From Sphingomonadales bacterium (GTDB lineage: Bacteria; Pseudomonadota; Alphaproteobacteria; Sphingomonadales; Sphingomonadaceae): DNA of 64,000 nucleotides. Of this stretch, positions 35,063 through 43,469 are shown in pieces. Below the pieces are notes generated by a model, which was given only the letters and a program-made list of their open reading frames with translations, was not told the DNA's origin and did not search any database. The position numbers and the translations under genes are program-made. Position 1 is the first letter of the stretch, and each line of letters opens with the position of its first letter. The DNA lies in contig JADJXT010000001.1 in assembly GCA_016720115.1 (NCBI GenBank), positions 558,001-622,000 on the forward strand, in the 5' to 3' direction.

Positions 35063-35554
35063 CTAGAAAACGCCCAGCGCCAGTCCCTCTGCCATAGCCG
35101 CGCCCAGTTCGTGTGCCTTCGCCAGTTCGGCTTCATCGATGATTTTGGGCGCGAGGATGGCCTCTGGCGTTTGCGCGTGGGTGCAGACGATCAGGCTGTC
35201 GGCGATGCGCTTCCATCGCCAGCCGGTGGCGATGCGTTCGGCCTGACGCACCGCGTTGCTCCCGTCCGATCCCGCGCAGACGATGAGCGCATAGGGGCGC
35301 CCCTCGATCTGCCCCAGGCAAGGGTAATAGCAGCGGTCGAAAAAAGCCTTCATCACCCCGCTGACCGCCGCCAGATTTTCGGGGAAGGCAAAGATATAGC
35401 CATCGGCGTCGAGCAGCGTTTGCGGATCGGCGTCGTCGGCGCGCAGCAGAAAGGTTGCTATGCCTTCTGCGGAACCGGCACCCTCAGCAGCGGCCTCGGC
35501 CAGCGCCTTCGACCCGCCGGTCATGCTGTGCCAGATGATGGCGAGCCGCTTCAT
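35063..35554 (-). CDS. Flavodoxin-like / NAD(P)H-dependent oxidoreductase
   Basis: The 163-residue protein has the FMN phosphate loop in IIWHSMTGGSKALAEAAAEG and the region FAFPENLAAVSGVMKAFFDRC typical of WrbA- and flavodoxin-fold oxidoreductases. It probably carries FMN and reduces small molecules or quinones. Its ATG overlaps the stop of the upstream YbaK-like gene by 4 bases, which suggests coupling. Confidence 0.85.
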   Translation of the reverse strand: MKRLAIIWHSMTGGSKALAEAAAEGAGSAEGIATFLLRADDADPQTLLDADGYIFAFPENLAAVSGVMKAFFDRCYYPCLGQIEGRPYALIVCAGSDGSNAVRQAERIATGWRWKRIADSLIVCTHAQTPEAILAPKIIDEAELAKAHELGAAMAEGLALGVF

Positions 35555-36063
35555 GTCATGGCTGGTTCGGCAAAACGGGGAATATCGGCAATCTGCGGAT
35601 CATGGTTCCAGCCTGCCAGCGCCTTTACCAGATCGCTTCCGGCAAGGCCGAGCGAGGCAGTGTTGCGCAGCGGATGGACCCAGACGGTTCGGGCTTCGGC
35701 CAGCTCGCGATCGAGCACGACCTGTACTTCGCCGCCGCTGTCATTGATCGCGCCCAGCGGCGTCACCGATCCCGGGGTCAGCCCTAGCAGGCGCAGCAGA
35801 TCCTCCGCCTTGCCAAAGCTCAGGCGCTTTGAGCCAATCGTGGCGGGCAGCGATTTCAAATCAACCCGTATTTCGCCCGGCACGGTGACCAGCCAGAAAC
35901 GCCCATCATTGTCGCGAAGGAACAGGTTTTTGGTATGCGCGCCGGGCAGGCTGGCGTTCAGCTCCCGGCTTTCATCGACGGTGAACACCGCATGGTGGTC
36001 GACCACCTTATAGACAATGCCGCGCGCCTCCAGATCGGCATAGAGGCGCGCTTCATTGTCCAA
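35551..36063 (-). CDS. YbaK/ProX-type aminoacyl-tRNA deacylase (prolyl-tRNA editing)
   Basis: The 170-residue protein has the YbaK fold with KNLFLRDNDGRFWLVTV and GSVTPLGAINDSGGEVQVVLD. Freestanding ProXp proteins hydrolyse mischarged Ala-tRNA-Pro. I choose the TTG at 36063 (MDNEARLYADLEARG) because earlier codons lie inside the upstream VOC gene. It begins 4 bases after that gene's stop. The frame is open back to 36192 but that part is a shadow. Which misacylated tRNA it clears is inferred from the family. Confidence 0.83.
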   Translation of the reverse strand: MDNEARLYADLEARGIVYKVVDHHAVFTVDESRELNASLPGAHTKNLFLRDNDGRFWLVTVPGEIRVDLKSLPATIGSKRLSFGKAEDLLRLLGLTPGSVTPLGAINDSGGEVQVVLDRELAEARTVWVHPLRNTASLGLAGSDLVKALAGWNHDPQIADIPRFAEPAMT

Positions 36064-36067
36064 AAAT

Positions 36068-36448
36068 TCAGCCCCGGTGCAAGGCGCAGAGCTTGTTGCC
36101 TGCGGGATCGCGCAGATAGGCAAGGTAGAGGCGACCGAAACCGCCTTCGCGCCAGCCCGGCGGATCCTCGATCGCCTTGCCGCCATTGGCAACGCCCGCG
36201 GCGTGCCAGGCGTCGGCCTGTTCGGGGGTCATCGCAAAGCCGATGGTGCCGCCATTGGCGCCGCAGGCCGGTTCACCATTGATCGGCGGCGTCACGATGT
36301 ACAGCCCGCCATTGTGCATGTAGATCAGGCGGCCATTGTCGTCGACGACCGCAGGGTTGCCGCCAAATGCCGTGAAAGTCGCATCGTAAAATTTCTTGGC
36401 AGCGTCGATATCGTCCGCGCCCACCATGATATGGCTGAACATAGTCAC
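36068..36448 (-). CDS. VOC (glyoxalase/bleomycin-resistance) superfamily protein
   Basis: The 126-residue protein has two beta-alpha-beta-beta-beta modules: MFSHIMVGADDIDAAKKFYD and YLAYLRDPAGNKLCALHRG. A metal-binding His and a final Leu-Cys replace the usual Glu, so classical glyoxalase I activity is unlikely. It lies in a leftward run with the formaldehyde dehydrogenase upstream (16-base gap) and YbaK downstream, and may share their transcript. Confidence 0.85.
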   Translation of the reverse strand: MTMFSHIMVGADDIDAAKKFYDATFTAFGGNPAVVDDNGRLIYMHNGGLYIVTPPINGEPACGANGGTIGFAMTPEQADAWHAAGVANGGKAIEDPPGWREGGFGRLYLAYLRDPAGNKLCALHRG

Positions 36449-36464
36449 TCTCCTTTGTTGAAAC

Positions 36465-37577
<1,113 letters not shown>

Positions 37578-37663
37578 TGTCGGGACTCTCCTTGGACTTG
37601 CAGGTGGCTATGCCGATTCCATGGCGCACCTGCAAGCCTCTCGATGGCGGGCGGCGCCTCCGC

Positions 37664-38308
37664 TCAACCAACCAGCATGCGCAGCTTGTCCAGCGCGGTT
37701 GCTTCGGCTTCATGGTGGTCGATGATCGACGATAGCCGCCCTTTGGCATCCATCAGGAAGATGCCGGCGGTGTGGTCGACCGTATAATCGCCATCGGGCT
37801 TTGCCGGATCGAGAGGAACCTTTTTGGCATAGACGCCAAAGCCTTTGCGGATTTGCGCCAGCTCTGCATCTGTCCCGGTGGCCGCGATGATCGGTGTGCC
37901 GAAAAGTTCGACATATGCGCCGATATCGGCTGGCTTGTCACGATCGGGATCGACCGAGACGAACACTATGTTGAACTTGTCAGCATCGCCACCAAGCTTC
38001 TTTCGCCACAAGGCCAGCCGCGACAGCGTGGTCGGGCAGACATCGGGGCAACGCGTGAAGCCGAAGAAGATCGCATAGGGCTTTCCGGCCAGCGACTTGT
38101 CGGTCAGCTTCGAACCGTCGGCACGCGTTAGTTCGAACGGTCCGCCAAAGGGCAATGCTGCACCGGTCTGTGGCGGTCTCTCCGCTCCGCTTTTTTCAAG
38201 GCCCAGATAGAGCAGCGCGCCCAGCAGCATCGCCACAGCCGCCATCGCCCACAGCAATTTGCGGACTGCCCCCGCCTTGGACGTTCCTTCCTGCTCAATG
38301 CCCGACAT
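37664..38308 (-). CDS. SCO1/SenC family copper chaperone
   Basis: The 214-residue protein has one N-terminal membrane segment (about residues 17-36, LLWAMAAVAMLLGALLYLGL) and a periplasmic thioredoxin-like domain. The copper ligands are in TRCPDVCP (CxxxC) and VDHTAG (His). SCO proteins help metallate the CuA site of cytochrome c oxidase. The ATG at 38308 lies 14 bases inside the upstream PCuAC gene, so the two are coupled and act on the same pathway. Confidence 0.93.
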   Translation of the reverse strand: MSGIEQEGTSKAGAVRKLLWAMAAVAMLLGALLYLGLEKSGAERPPQTGAALPFGGPFELTRADGSKLTDKSLAGKPYAIFFGFTRCPDVCPTTLSRLALWRKKLGGDADKFNIVFVSVDPDRDKPADIGAYVELFGTPIIAATGTDAELAQIRKGFGVYAKKVPLDPAKPDGDYTVDHTAGIFLMDAKGRLSSIIDHHEAEATALDKLRMLVG

Positions 38309-38783
38309 GGCCAGCCTCCATTGGTGCTGTCGATCCAACCGGCTGCACCGCAAATTCGACCTTCACCGAACCGGCGCGTTCAAACTTCAGCGTTGCCGGG
38401 ATCTTCGCGCCTTTTTTGAAAGCTTTCTTCAACCCGATGAACATGATGTGCAGGCCGCCGGGTTTAAGCTCGACCGTCTTTCCCGCTGCGATTGCAATGC
38501 CCTCCTTCAACTGGCGCATCTTCATCACGCCGCGGTCCATGCTCATGCTGTGCATCTGGACTTCGGTGGCGAAGGGCGATGTGGTCGAAACCAGCCGGTC
38601 GGCGGTCTTGCCATTGTTGCGGACGGTCAGGAATCCGCCGCCAACGGTCTGCGTGGCAGCAGTTTCGCGCGTCCATGGATGGCCGATGGCGATTTTGCCG
38701 ACGGAAAAGCTGTGGGCGATGACCGGCGCGGCAAGCGCCAATAATGCCAGACCGGCGAGCGGATAAAGATGGTTCGATTTCAT
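38295..38783 (-). CDS. Periplasmic copper chaperone PCu(A)C
   Basis: The 162-residue protein starts with a signal peptide (MKSNHLYPLAGLALLALAAP, cut near VIAHS). It carries the H(M)x10Mx21HxM copper(I) site, visible as VQMHSMSMDRGVMKMRQ and GGLHIMFIG. PCuAC passes Cu(I) to the oxidase together with SCO. The ATG at 38783 gives a normal start; the frame is open to 38936 without meaning. It leads an overlapping pair with SCO. Confidence 0.92.
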   Translation of the reverse strand: MKSNHLYPLAGLALLALAAPVIAHSFSVGKIAIGHPWTRETAATQTVGGGFLTVRNNGKTADRLVSTTSPFATEVQMHSMSMDRGVMKMRQLKEGIAIAAGKTVELKPGGLHIMFIGLKKAFKKGAKIPATLKFERAGSVKVEFAVQPVGSTAPMEAGHVGH

Positions 38784-38856
38784 ATGGGATACTCCGGATA
38801 TGCCAATGCGCCCCTTTTCAGGCGGATCGACGAAACTGACTATTCGGGTGGAAAGG

Positions 38857-39264
38857 TCAGGCCAGAGGCGGAGGCCCGCGCAACGGCGGGCGAAGATGTG
38901 TGGATTGCCGGAATTGCAGCGACGGCGCAGCAGCAAGGCCCAGCGCGAGAATGAAGATCAGCGCGATTGCAGGCAAAGGCCCGTCCGCCCCGCCCATCGC
39001 CGCCATCGAAGTTGCCGAATAGGCGCAGGCCTTGCCCGATCGGGAGGCATCCTGATTGTCATGCGACCCCGGCTTCATCGGTACGGTGATTGCGCGGCTT
39101 TGCACCTCGCCGCTGCCATCAACACAGATCGTGACCGTGAAGGCCTTGCTCGATTGCCCGACCATATGGCCCATCGGCACAACCGCTTTTACCAGCAACG
39201 CCATCGCAACCAGCAGCATGGCCAGCCGGTAATGCGAACGCAGCAGGAATCGCAGGTGGAGCAT
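38857..39264 (-). CDS. DUF2946-like small membrane/periplasmic protein of the copper cluster
   Basis: The 135-residue protein has an N-terminal hydrophobic segment (about residues 15-31), a middle with VTICVDGSGEV and KACAYSATSM, and a second hydrophobic stretch (about residues 98-114). This pattern resembles DUF2946 proteins, which often sit beside PCuAC and TonB copper genes. The two cysteines may bind metal. It lies 73 bases upstream of PCuAC in the same direction. The family call is tentative. Confidence 0.65.
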   Translation of the reverse strand: MLHLRFLLRSHYRLAMLLVAMALLVKAVVPMGHMVGQSSKAFTVTICVDGSGEVQSRAITVPMKPGSHDNQDASRSGKACAYSATSMAAMGGADGPLPAIALIFILALGLAAAPSLQFRQSTHLRPPLRGPPPLA

Positions 39265-39335
39265 GGAATGGCCCCTAGGCGGAAGTCATCTGGATGTCAG
39301 CCCCAAACAGAATTGCTTATCGCGCAGCCGCTTTT

Positions 39336-39854
39336 TTAATGACTTGAATGTGATCGTATTGCTTCGCTGAGAAATCCGTTCAGGATGATGGAGTATTTGC
39401 CCAAAACAGGTAGCCAAACTGCACTGGAACGCCTGCTATTGCAGCCGTGACCTACAAGGCTGTCACCGATCGCCGGAAAGACATAGACTTCCAACGTCCG
39501 CATCCACTGCGCCTGATGCTTGCCGTTCTTCCATGCTGCCTTATGCTCTGCATGGACCTTGAGCGCAGCTTCCCTGAATGTCGGGATGATGTTCTGCTCG
39601 CGCTTACGCGCAGCCACCACGTCTATGCCCGCCTTCGCCTCGCGGCGTATCTGCGCCGCTGCTTCACGCGCTTGCGCCAAGGAAAGACTGGATAGCGAGC
39701 CCAGTCCAATATCACGCCGCCTACCGTCAACCTGCACCCGAACAATCCAGCTTCCGCGTCCGGATTTGCCAATATCGAGAATCAAACCATTGCCATCCGA
39801 ATAGCGGCCGGGTTGCTTCAGATTGCGGATACCGATTGCGGCGAGCTTTGCCAT
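39336..39854 (-). pseudogene. Truncated P4-type tyrosine integrase
   Basis: The 172-codon frame starts MAKLAAIGIRNLKQPGRYSD, the DUF4102 arm-DNA-binding domain, and continues into the core-binding helices up to about residue 132 (YVFPAIGDSL). It then loses similarity and ends. The catalytic Arg, His-x-x-Arg and Tyr are all missing, so it cannot recombine DNA. A full enzyme has about 400 residues. It lies 154 bases from the 3' end of tRNA-Ser, the usual attachment site. I read it as the scar of a lost genomic island. Confidence 0.85.
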
Positions 39855-40007
39855 GTCCCAGTCAAACTCCTATCCCCACATTCTTCCCCACAGCGTGCAC
39901 CGGATATGCATGAACATATAAAGAACATATGAGTTAAGCGCAACAACCGAAACGCCGCCAAACTGCGGTCTTTTCGGACCATATGGGATATAGGGAGATG
40001 AACAGTG

Positions 40008-40098
40008 TGGCGGAGACGGAGGGATTCGAACCCTCGATACGCTTTTGACGTATACTCACTTTCCAGGCGAGCGCCTTCGACCACTCGGCCACGTCTCC
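40008..40098 (-). tRNA. tRNA-Ser (anticodon GGA)
   Basis: Read leftward, the sequence folds as a class II tRNA. The acceptor stem GGAGACG/CGTCTCC is followed by an anticodon stem CTCGC/GTGAG with loop CTGGAAA (anticodon GGA). A long variable arm, the T-loop TTCGAAT, discriminator G and an encoded CCA (40008-40010) complete it. The long variable arm confirms serine. Integrase remains lie beyond its 3' end. Confidence 0.97.
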
Positions 40099-40170
40099 GC
40101 ATCCTGGATGGCGCGCCCTATCGCGCAAATGCCGCTTTCGCAAGCGCCTATGCTTTGCAATAAGGTGCAG

Positions 40171-41166
40171 ATGATCAAAAAGCCCTTGCTGCTCGCCTGC
40201 GCCGCCGCTTTTGCCGCGCTCCCGCTTTCCGCCCAGGAGACGAAACCCGAACAACCCTCCCCGCCCGAAATTGTCTCCAGGGCGAAGGCGGAGGAATGGG
40301 TTGCGATTGCGCCTTCGGATCTGCTGGTACTGGAGCTTGCAGGGATAGCCGATGGCAAGGTGCTGAAGCAGCGCCGCGTTGTCATCCAGCTAATTCCGCC
40401 GCCGTTCAGCCAGGGCTGGGTCGGCAATATCCACAAGCTGGCCGCCGCCAAATGGTGGGACGGCACCAGCATCAACCGGGTGCAGGACAATTATGTCGTG
40501 CAATGGGGCGATGCGACCGAGAAGAAGGCTTTGCCCGAGGGTTTGGCGGTGGTGCCGGAAAGCGGGTATAAAACTGCGCTCGAAAGGATATTTCCGGTTG
40601 ATGCTGGTCCGGTGGCCGGAAACAAGGATGGCTTGCCCAAGTCTGCTATTGCGGAAATGGATCGGGCTGCAATGGCTCCCAAAATGCGCGACCCTTATTC
40701 AGAAACGCTGTTCCATTTTGCCGGCTGGCCGTTGGCCGGGGATTTCGAAAGCTACTGGCCAACGCATTGCTACGGCATGGTCGGCGTCGGTCGCAACCTT
40801 TCCCCCGATACCGGCAGTGGAGCCGAGCTTTACACCGTCATCGGCCATGCGCCGCGGCATCTCGATCGCAATATCGCACTGGTCGGCCGCGTGATCGAGG
40901 GGATCGAGCATCTCTCCAGCCTGCCGCGCGGCACGGGTGCACTGGGTTTTTATGAAAACGAAGCCGAACGCACCCCGATCGTATCGGTGCGCATCGGCGA
41001 TCAGGTGACAGGGCTTCCGGCTTACGAATATCTTTCCACCGAGAGCCAGACCTTCGCCGCCTATGCCGATGCGCGGGCCAACCGCCGCGATGCGTTTTTC
41101 AACGTGCCCGCAGGCGGAGCGGATATCTGCAACATCCCGGTGCCGGTGCGGCGGCGGACGCAGTGA
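40171..41166 (+). CDS. Secreted cyclophilin-type peptidyl-prolyl isomerase
   Basis: The 331-residue protein has a signal peptide (MIKKPLLLACAAAFAALPLSA, cut after AQ) and a divergent cyclophilin domain (about residues 70-290). INRVQDNYVVQWGDATEKKA matches the active-site strand FxRVxxxFxIQGGD in degenerate form, with Arg kept. Later blocks CYGMVGVGRNLSPDTGSG and LYTVIGHAPRHLDRN fit the cyclophilin core. It should act on periplasmic proteins. Activity may be low because several consensus residues differ. Confidence 0.87.
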   Translation: MIKKPLLLACAAAFAALPLSAQETKPEQPSPPEIVSRAKAEEWVAIAPSDLLVLELAGIADGKVLKQRRVVIQLIPPPFSQGWVGNIHKLAAAKWWDGTSINRVQDNYVVQWGDATEKKALPEGLAVVPESGYKTALERIFPVDAGPVAGNKDGLPKSAIAEMDRAAMAPKMRDPYSETLFHFAGWPLAGDFESYWPTHCYGMVGVGRNLSPDTGSGAELYTVIGHAPRHLDRNIALVGRVIEGIEHLSSLPRGTGALGFYENEAERTPIVSVRIGDQVTGLPAYEYLSTESQTFAAYADARANRRDAFFNVPAGGADICNIPVPVRRRTQ

Positions 41167-41179
41167 TACGCCGTCCAGA

Positions 41180-41231
41180 CACCTCTCCGGCAGCCGCTTC
41201 GCGACTGCGTCCTCTCCGTGCCGGAGAGGTG
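41180..41231. repeat. Palindromic repeat, ACCTCTCCGG family
   Basis: CACCTCTCCGG and CCGGAGAGGTG form inverted ends around a small inner hairpin. It lies between the cyclophilin stop and the DUF1905 gene, and its right arm provides the GGAGAGG that precedes the DUF1905 start. Confidence 0.75.
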
Positions 41232-41233
41232 GT

Positions 41234-41554
41234 TTGACCGAAACCCTCAACTTCAGCGCCAAAATCTGGCTTTGGCAGACCGACAAGGCGCCTGCGAGCT
41301 GGCATTTCCTTACCATCGAAGGCGAGGCCGCAGAGGCGATCCGTTCCACCGCGCTGATGCGGCGGCTGGAGGGCGGGCAGCGGCGCGGTTGGGGTTCGAT
41401 CCGCGTCGCGGCGACAATCGGCGATAGCAGCTGGCAGACCTCGGTTTTCCCCAGCAAGGAAAATGGCGGCTATCTGCTGCCTGTGAAGGCCGCGATCCGC
41501 AAGGCGGAAGGGCTGGTGGCGGGCGACGCGGTGAGGGTCACGCTCAGCTATTGA
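41234..41554 (+). CDS. DUF1905 domain protein
   Basis: The 106-residue product (from TLNFSAKIWLWQTDKAPASW to the final VTLSY) matches the small beta-barrel DUF1905 family, with a conserved GWGSIRVAATIG and FPSKENGGYLLPVKAAIRKA. Function of the family is unknown. No ATG is available; the likely start is TTG 41234, whose ribosome binding site GGAGAGG is the right arm of a palindromic repeat. The frame is open further upstream through the repeat, but without homology. Confidence 0.8.
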   Translation: MTETLNFSAKIWLWQTDKAPASWHFLTIEGEAAEAIRSTALMRRLEGGQRRGWGSIRVAATIGDSSWQTSVFPSKENGGYLLPVKAAIRKAEGLVAGDAVRVTLSY

Positions 41555-41567
41555 TCGCCCTCCGCAC

Positions 41568-41678
41568 TCAACTCTTGTTCGGATCCTTGTCGGTCAGCAC
41601 GGCGAACAGCATCACCAGCATGAACGAACCCATCATTCCGGCAAAGATGGCGACGGGCAGGATTGCAAGGTCAGACAT
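41568..41678 (-). CDS. 36-residue single-span membrane protein, possible FNR target
   Basis: An ATG at 41678 with GGGAG 7 bases upstream opens a 36-codon frame, MSDLAILPVAIFAGMMGSFM continuing LVMLFAVLTDKDPNKS. Residues 5-28 form one clear membrane span, with a charged, probably cytoplasmic, tail. An FNR/FixK box lies 54-67 bases upstream. Small proteins of this kind often attach to terminal oxidases (CydX, CcoQ) but I see no specific match. Coding is supported by start signal, clean hydrophobic pattern and regulation, not by homology. Confidence 0.6.
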   Translation of the reverse strand: MSDLAILPVAIFAGMMGSFMLVMLFAVLTDKDPNKS

Positions 41679-41731
41679 ATATACTCCCTAATATAACATG
41701 TCATTGCTGCAATGAATTGGGGCAGGGTTCC

Positions 41732-41745
41732 TTGACTTCAATCAA
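41732..41745. promoter_or_regulatory. FNR/FixK-type box between two small genes
   Basis: TTGAC-TTCA-ATCAA is as close to the consensus TTGAT-N4-ATCAA as the site upstream of hemN, with the same TTGAC left half. It lies between the leftward 36-residue membrane protein (ATG 41678) and the rightward charged protein (ATG 41849). Which of them it drives is not clear; the spacing to a TAGTTT-like -10 (41773-41778) is about 5 bases off ideal. Confidence 0.7.
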
Positions 41746-41848
41746 ACAACTGAAATGGCTTTACTACATCTTTAGTTTTAGTAGATATTGGGTGGATAAT
41801 AAGGTCGCATGGGTTCAATCAGGGGCAACATTGCCGTAGAGGAGCGAC

Positions 41849-42046
41849 ATGGGTGGTAGCGACAACAAGCGGCAACAGGGCGACCGCAGGGAAAAGCCGG
41901 AACGGCGCTCGGGCCTTGATCGCCGTAAAGGAAATGATCCGGAATATAGCGGCCCCGAAAGGCGTTCTGGCAATGACCGGCGCTCCAGCGCGGATCGCCG
42001 ATCTGGGGGCGATCGACGCTCGGAAGGCCGCGAGACGACCGACTGA
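41849..42046 (+). CDS. Charged low-complexity protein with ERRSG-x-DRR repeats
   Basis: The 65-residue product consists largely of repeats of the type (P)ERRSGxDRRxx: ERRSGLDRRKG, ERRSGNDRRSS, DRRSGGDRRSE. It has almost no hydrophobic residues and should be disordered. AGGAG lies 5 bases before the ATG. Similar RRxxDRR strings occur at the start of some PilZ proteins, but no PilZ domain follows. It may bind nucleic acid or membrane lipid heads. It lies downstream of an FNR-type box at 41732-41745. Confidence 0.6.
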   Translation: MGGSDNKRQQGDRREKPERRSGLDRRKGNDPEYSGPERRSGNDRRSSADRRSGGDRRSEGRETTD

Positions 42047-42086
42047 TATTTTTTGGCATATGTAATAGGTTGTGCCTAATGGAGGC

Positions 42087-42698
42087 ATGGCCTTCACCTG
42101 CAATCTGGACCTTCCATCGGAAGCCATTGCCGACAGCTTTGCGGCGAGTGCCGGGCCCGATCCCTGGGCGGGTGGTCCAATCCTGCCGGGGCAATTTGCG
42201 CCTGTCATTGTCTGCACGGGCGGCAGCGGGCGCAAACTGATCCGGCCCATGCACTGGGGCTATCCGGCGCCGGGCCAGTCGGCCGAAATGACGCCGCCCG
42301 GCGCAATGCGCTGGGTCAGCCATGTGCGCAACCTGGATAGCCCCTATTGGATCGGCAATTTGCGCCATGTCGGGCTGCGCTGCCTGATCCCGCTGACTTC
42401 GTTTGTGCTGCAGTCCGGCCCGAAGAGCCCGCGCCTGCAATGCCGCATCGCGGGGCGGCCGGTTTTTGCCGCAGCGGGCATCTGGCGCGACCTGACTGAC
42501 ATGCCAGTCGTCGCGATGCTGACCACCGATCCCTGCCATGCGCTGTTGCCGGTCGAGGGCGGCAAGGGCCCGGCGAGCATGCCCGCTTTGCTCGATGACG
42601 CGGGGCAGGCGCAATGGCTGCGCGCGGATTGGAAGGAAGCCCGCAACCTGATCAAGCCCTATGGCAACGCCGATTTGATCGTCGAAAGCCTGCGCTGA
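42087..42698 (+). CDS. Divergent SRAP (YedK/HMCES-like) protein lacking catalytic residues
   Basis: The 203-residue protein aligns by eye with the SRAP fold: PMHWGYPAPGQ, HVGLRCLIPLTSF, FAAAGIWRDLTD, VVAMLTTDP and SMPALLDD. In active SRAP proteins Cys2 links to abasic DNA, helped by an Asn (NARxE), a Glu (YEW) and a His (HxRMP). Here the first Cys is residue 5 (MAFTCNL), and the other positions read VRNLD, VLQ and PASMP. It is probably not a normal abasic-site crosslinker. GGAGG is unusually close to the ATG; a GTG at 42072 is an alternative. Confidence 0.78.
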   Translation: MAFTCNLDLPSEAIADSFAASAGPDPWAGGPILPGQFAPVIVCTGGSGRKLIRPMHWGYPAPGQSAEMTPPGAMRWVSHVRNLDSPYWIGNLRHVGLRCLIPLTSFVLQSGPKSPRLQCRIAGRPVFAAAGIWRDLTDMPVVAMLTTDPCHALLPVEGGKGPASMPALLDDAGQAQWLRADWKEARNLIKPYGNADLIVESLR

Positions 42699-42767
42699 AC
42701 CCCGCCATCCCGCATCCATTCGCTGCCACCTCTCGCTTTTCACCTCTTGCTGGGCGATAGGCGCAGC

Positions 42768-43469
42768 ATGTGTGTTGTCGCCATTGCCCTTGATTGCCAT
42801 CCGCGCTGGAAACTGGTGCTTGCCGGTAACCGCGACGAATTTCATGCCCGCGCCGCTGATCCGCTGGGCCGCTGGGCAGAGGCGCCGCACGTCATATCCG
42901 GGCGCGACAGGCAGGCAGGCGGCGGCTGGCTGGGGGTGAGCGAGGACGGGCGGCTCGCGGTTGTCACCAACATCCGCAATCCCGAAGGGCCCGATCCGGC
43001 AAAGGCATCGCGCGGGGCGCTGGTGGGCGATTGGCTTGCGTCCGGCGATGCGCCCGAACTGGCCGCTTTGCCCGGCTTCAACCCGTTCAATCTGCTGCTC
43101 ACCGGGCCGGACGGCACGATGATGCTGTCCAACCTGCCAGAGCCGCAGCGCCAGCGGCTCGCGCCCGGCATTCACGGCCTTTCCAATGGCCATCCCGGCG
43201 AACCCTGGCCACGGCGCAGCACGGCGGAGGCGGCGCTGGCCCGCTGGATCGAACGCGATGCCGCGCCCGAGGCGCTGTTTCTCCTGCTGCGCGACGAAAG
43301 CCTGCTCGACGATGGCGGTGTGCCGATCTTCATCCGGGCGCCGGTATATGGAACGCGATGCAGCACCGTCGTGCTCGTCGATCGCGAAGGAAAGGGCTGG
43401 ATCGCCGAACGCCGCTTCCACCCCGATGGCAGCGATGCCGGGGAAACCCACATCGATTTCCGCTGGTAG
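42768..43469 (+). CDS. NRDE (TANGO2-like) family protein
   Basis: The 233-residue protein begins MCVVAIALDCHPRWKLVLAG and has the signature GNRDEF, then GGGWLGVSEDGRLAVVTN and HGLSNG. The family has an Ntn-hydrolase-like fold with an N-terminal Cys after Met removal, kept here as Cys2. Human TANGO2 affects lipid and haem handling; the bacterial role is unknown. The ATG at 42768 is chosen to place Cys at position 2. The convergent neighbour has no stop before this gene. Confidence 0.9.
   Translation: MCVVAIALDCHPRWKLVLAGNRDEFHARAADPLGRWAEAPHVISGRDRQAGGGWLGVSEDGRLAVVTNIRNPEGPDPAKASRGALVGDWLASGDAPELAALPGFNPFNLLLTGPDGTMMLSNLPEPQRQRLAPGIHGLSNGHPGEPWPRRSTAEAALARWIERDAAPEALFLLLRDESLLDDGGVPIFIRAPVYGTRCSTVVLVDREGKGWIAERRFHPDGSDAGETHIDFRW

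Noticed and set aside
39900..39940. Direct repeat GAACATAT-AAA-GAACATAT as an attachment site or CRISPR-like repeat
   Set aside because: Only two 8-base copies, with no match to the tRNA end; more likely promoter or regulator half-sites of the old integrase.
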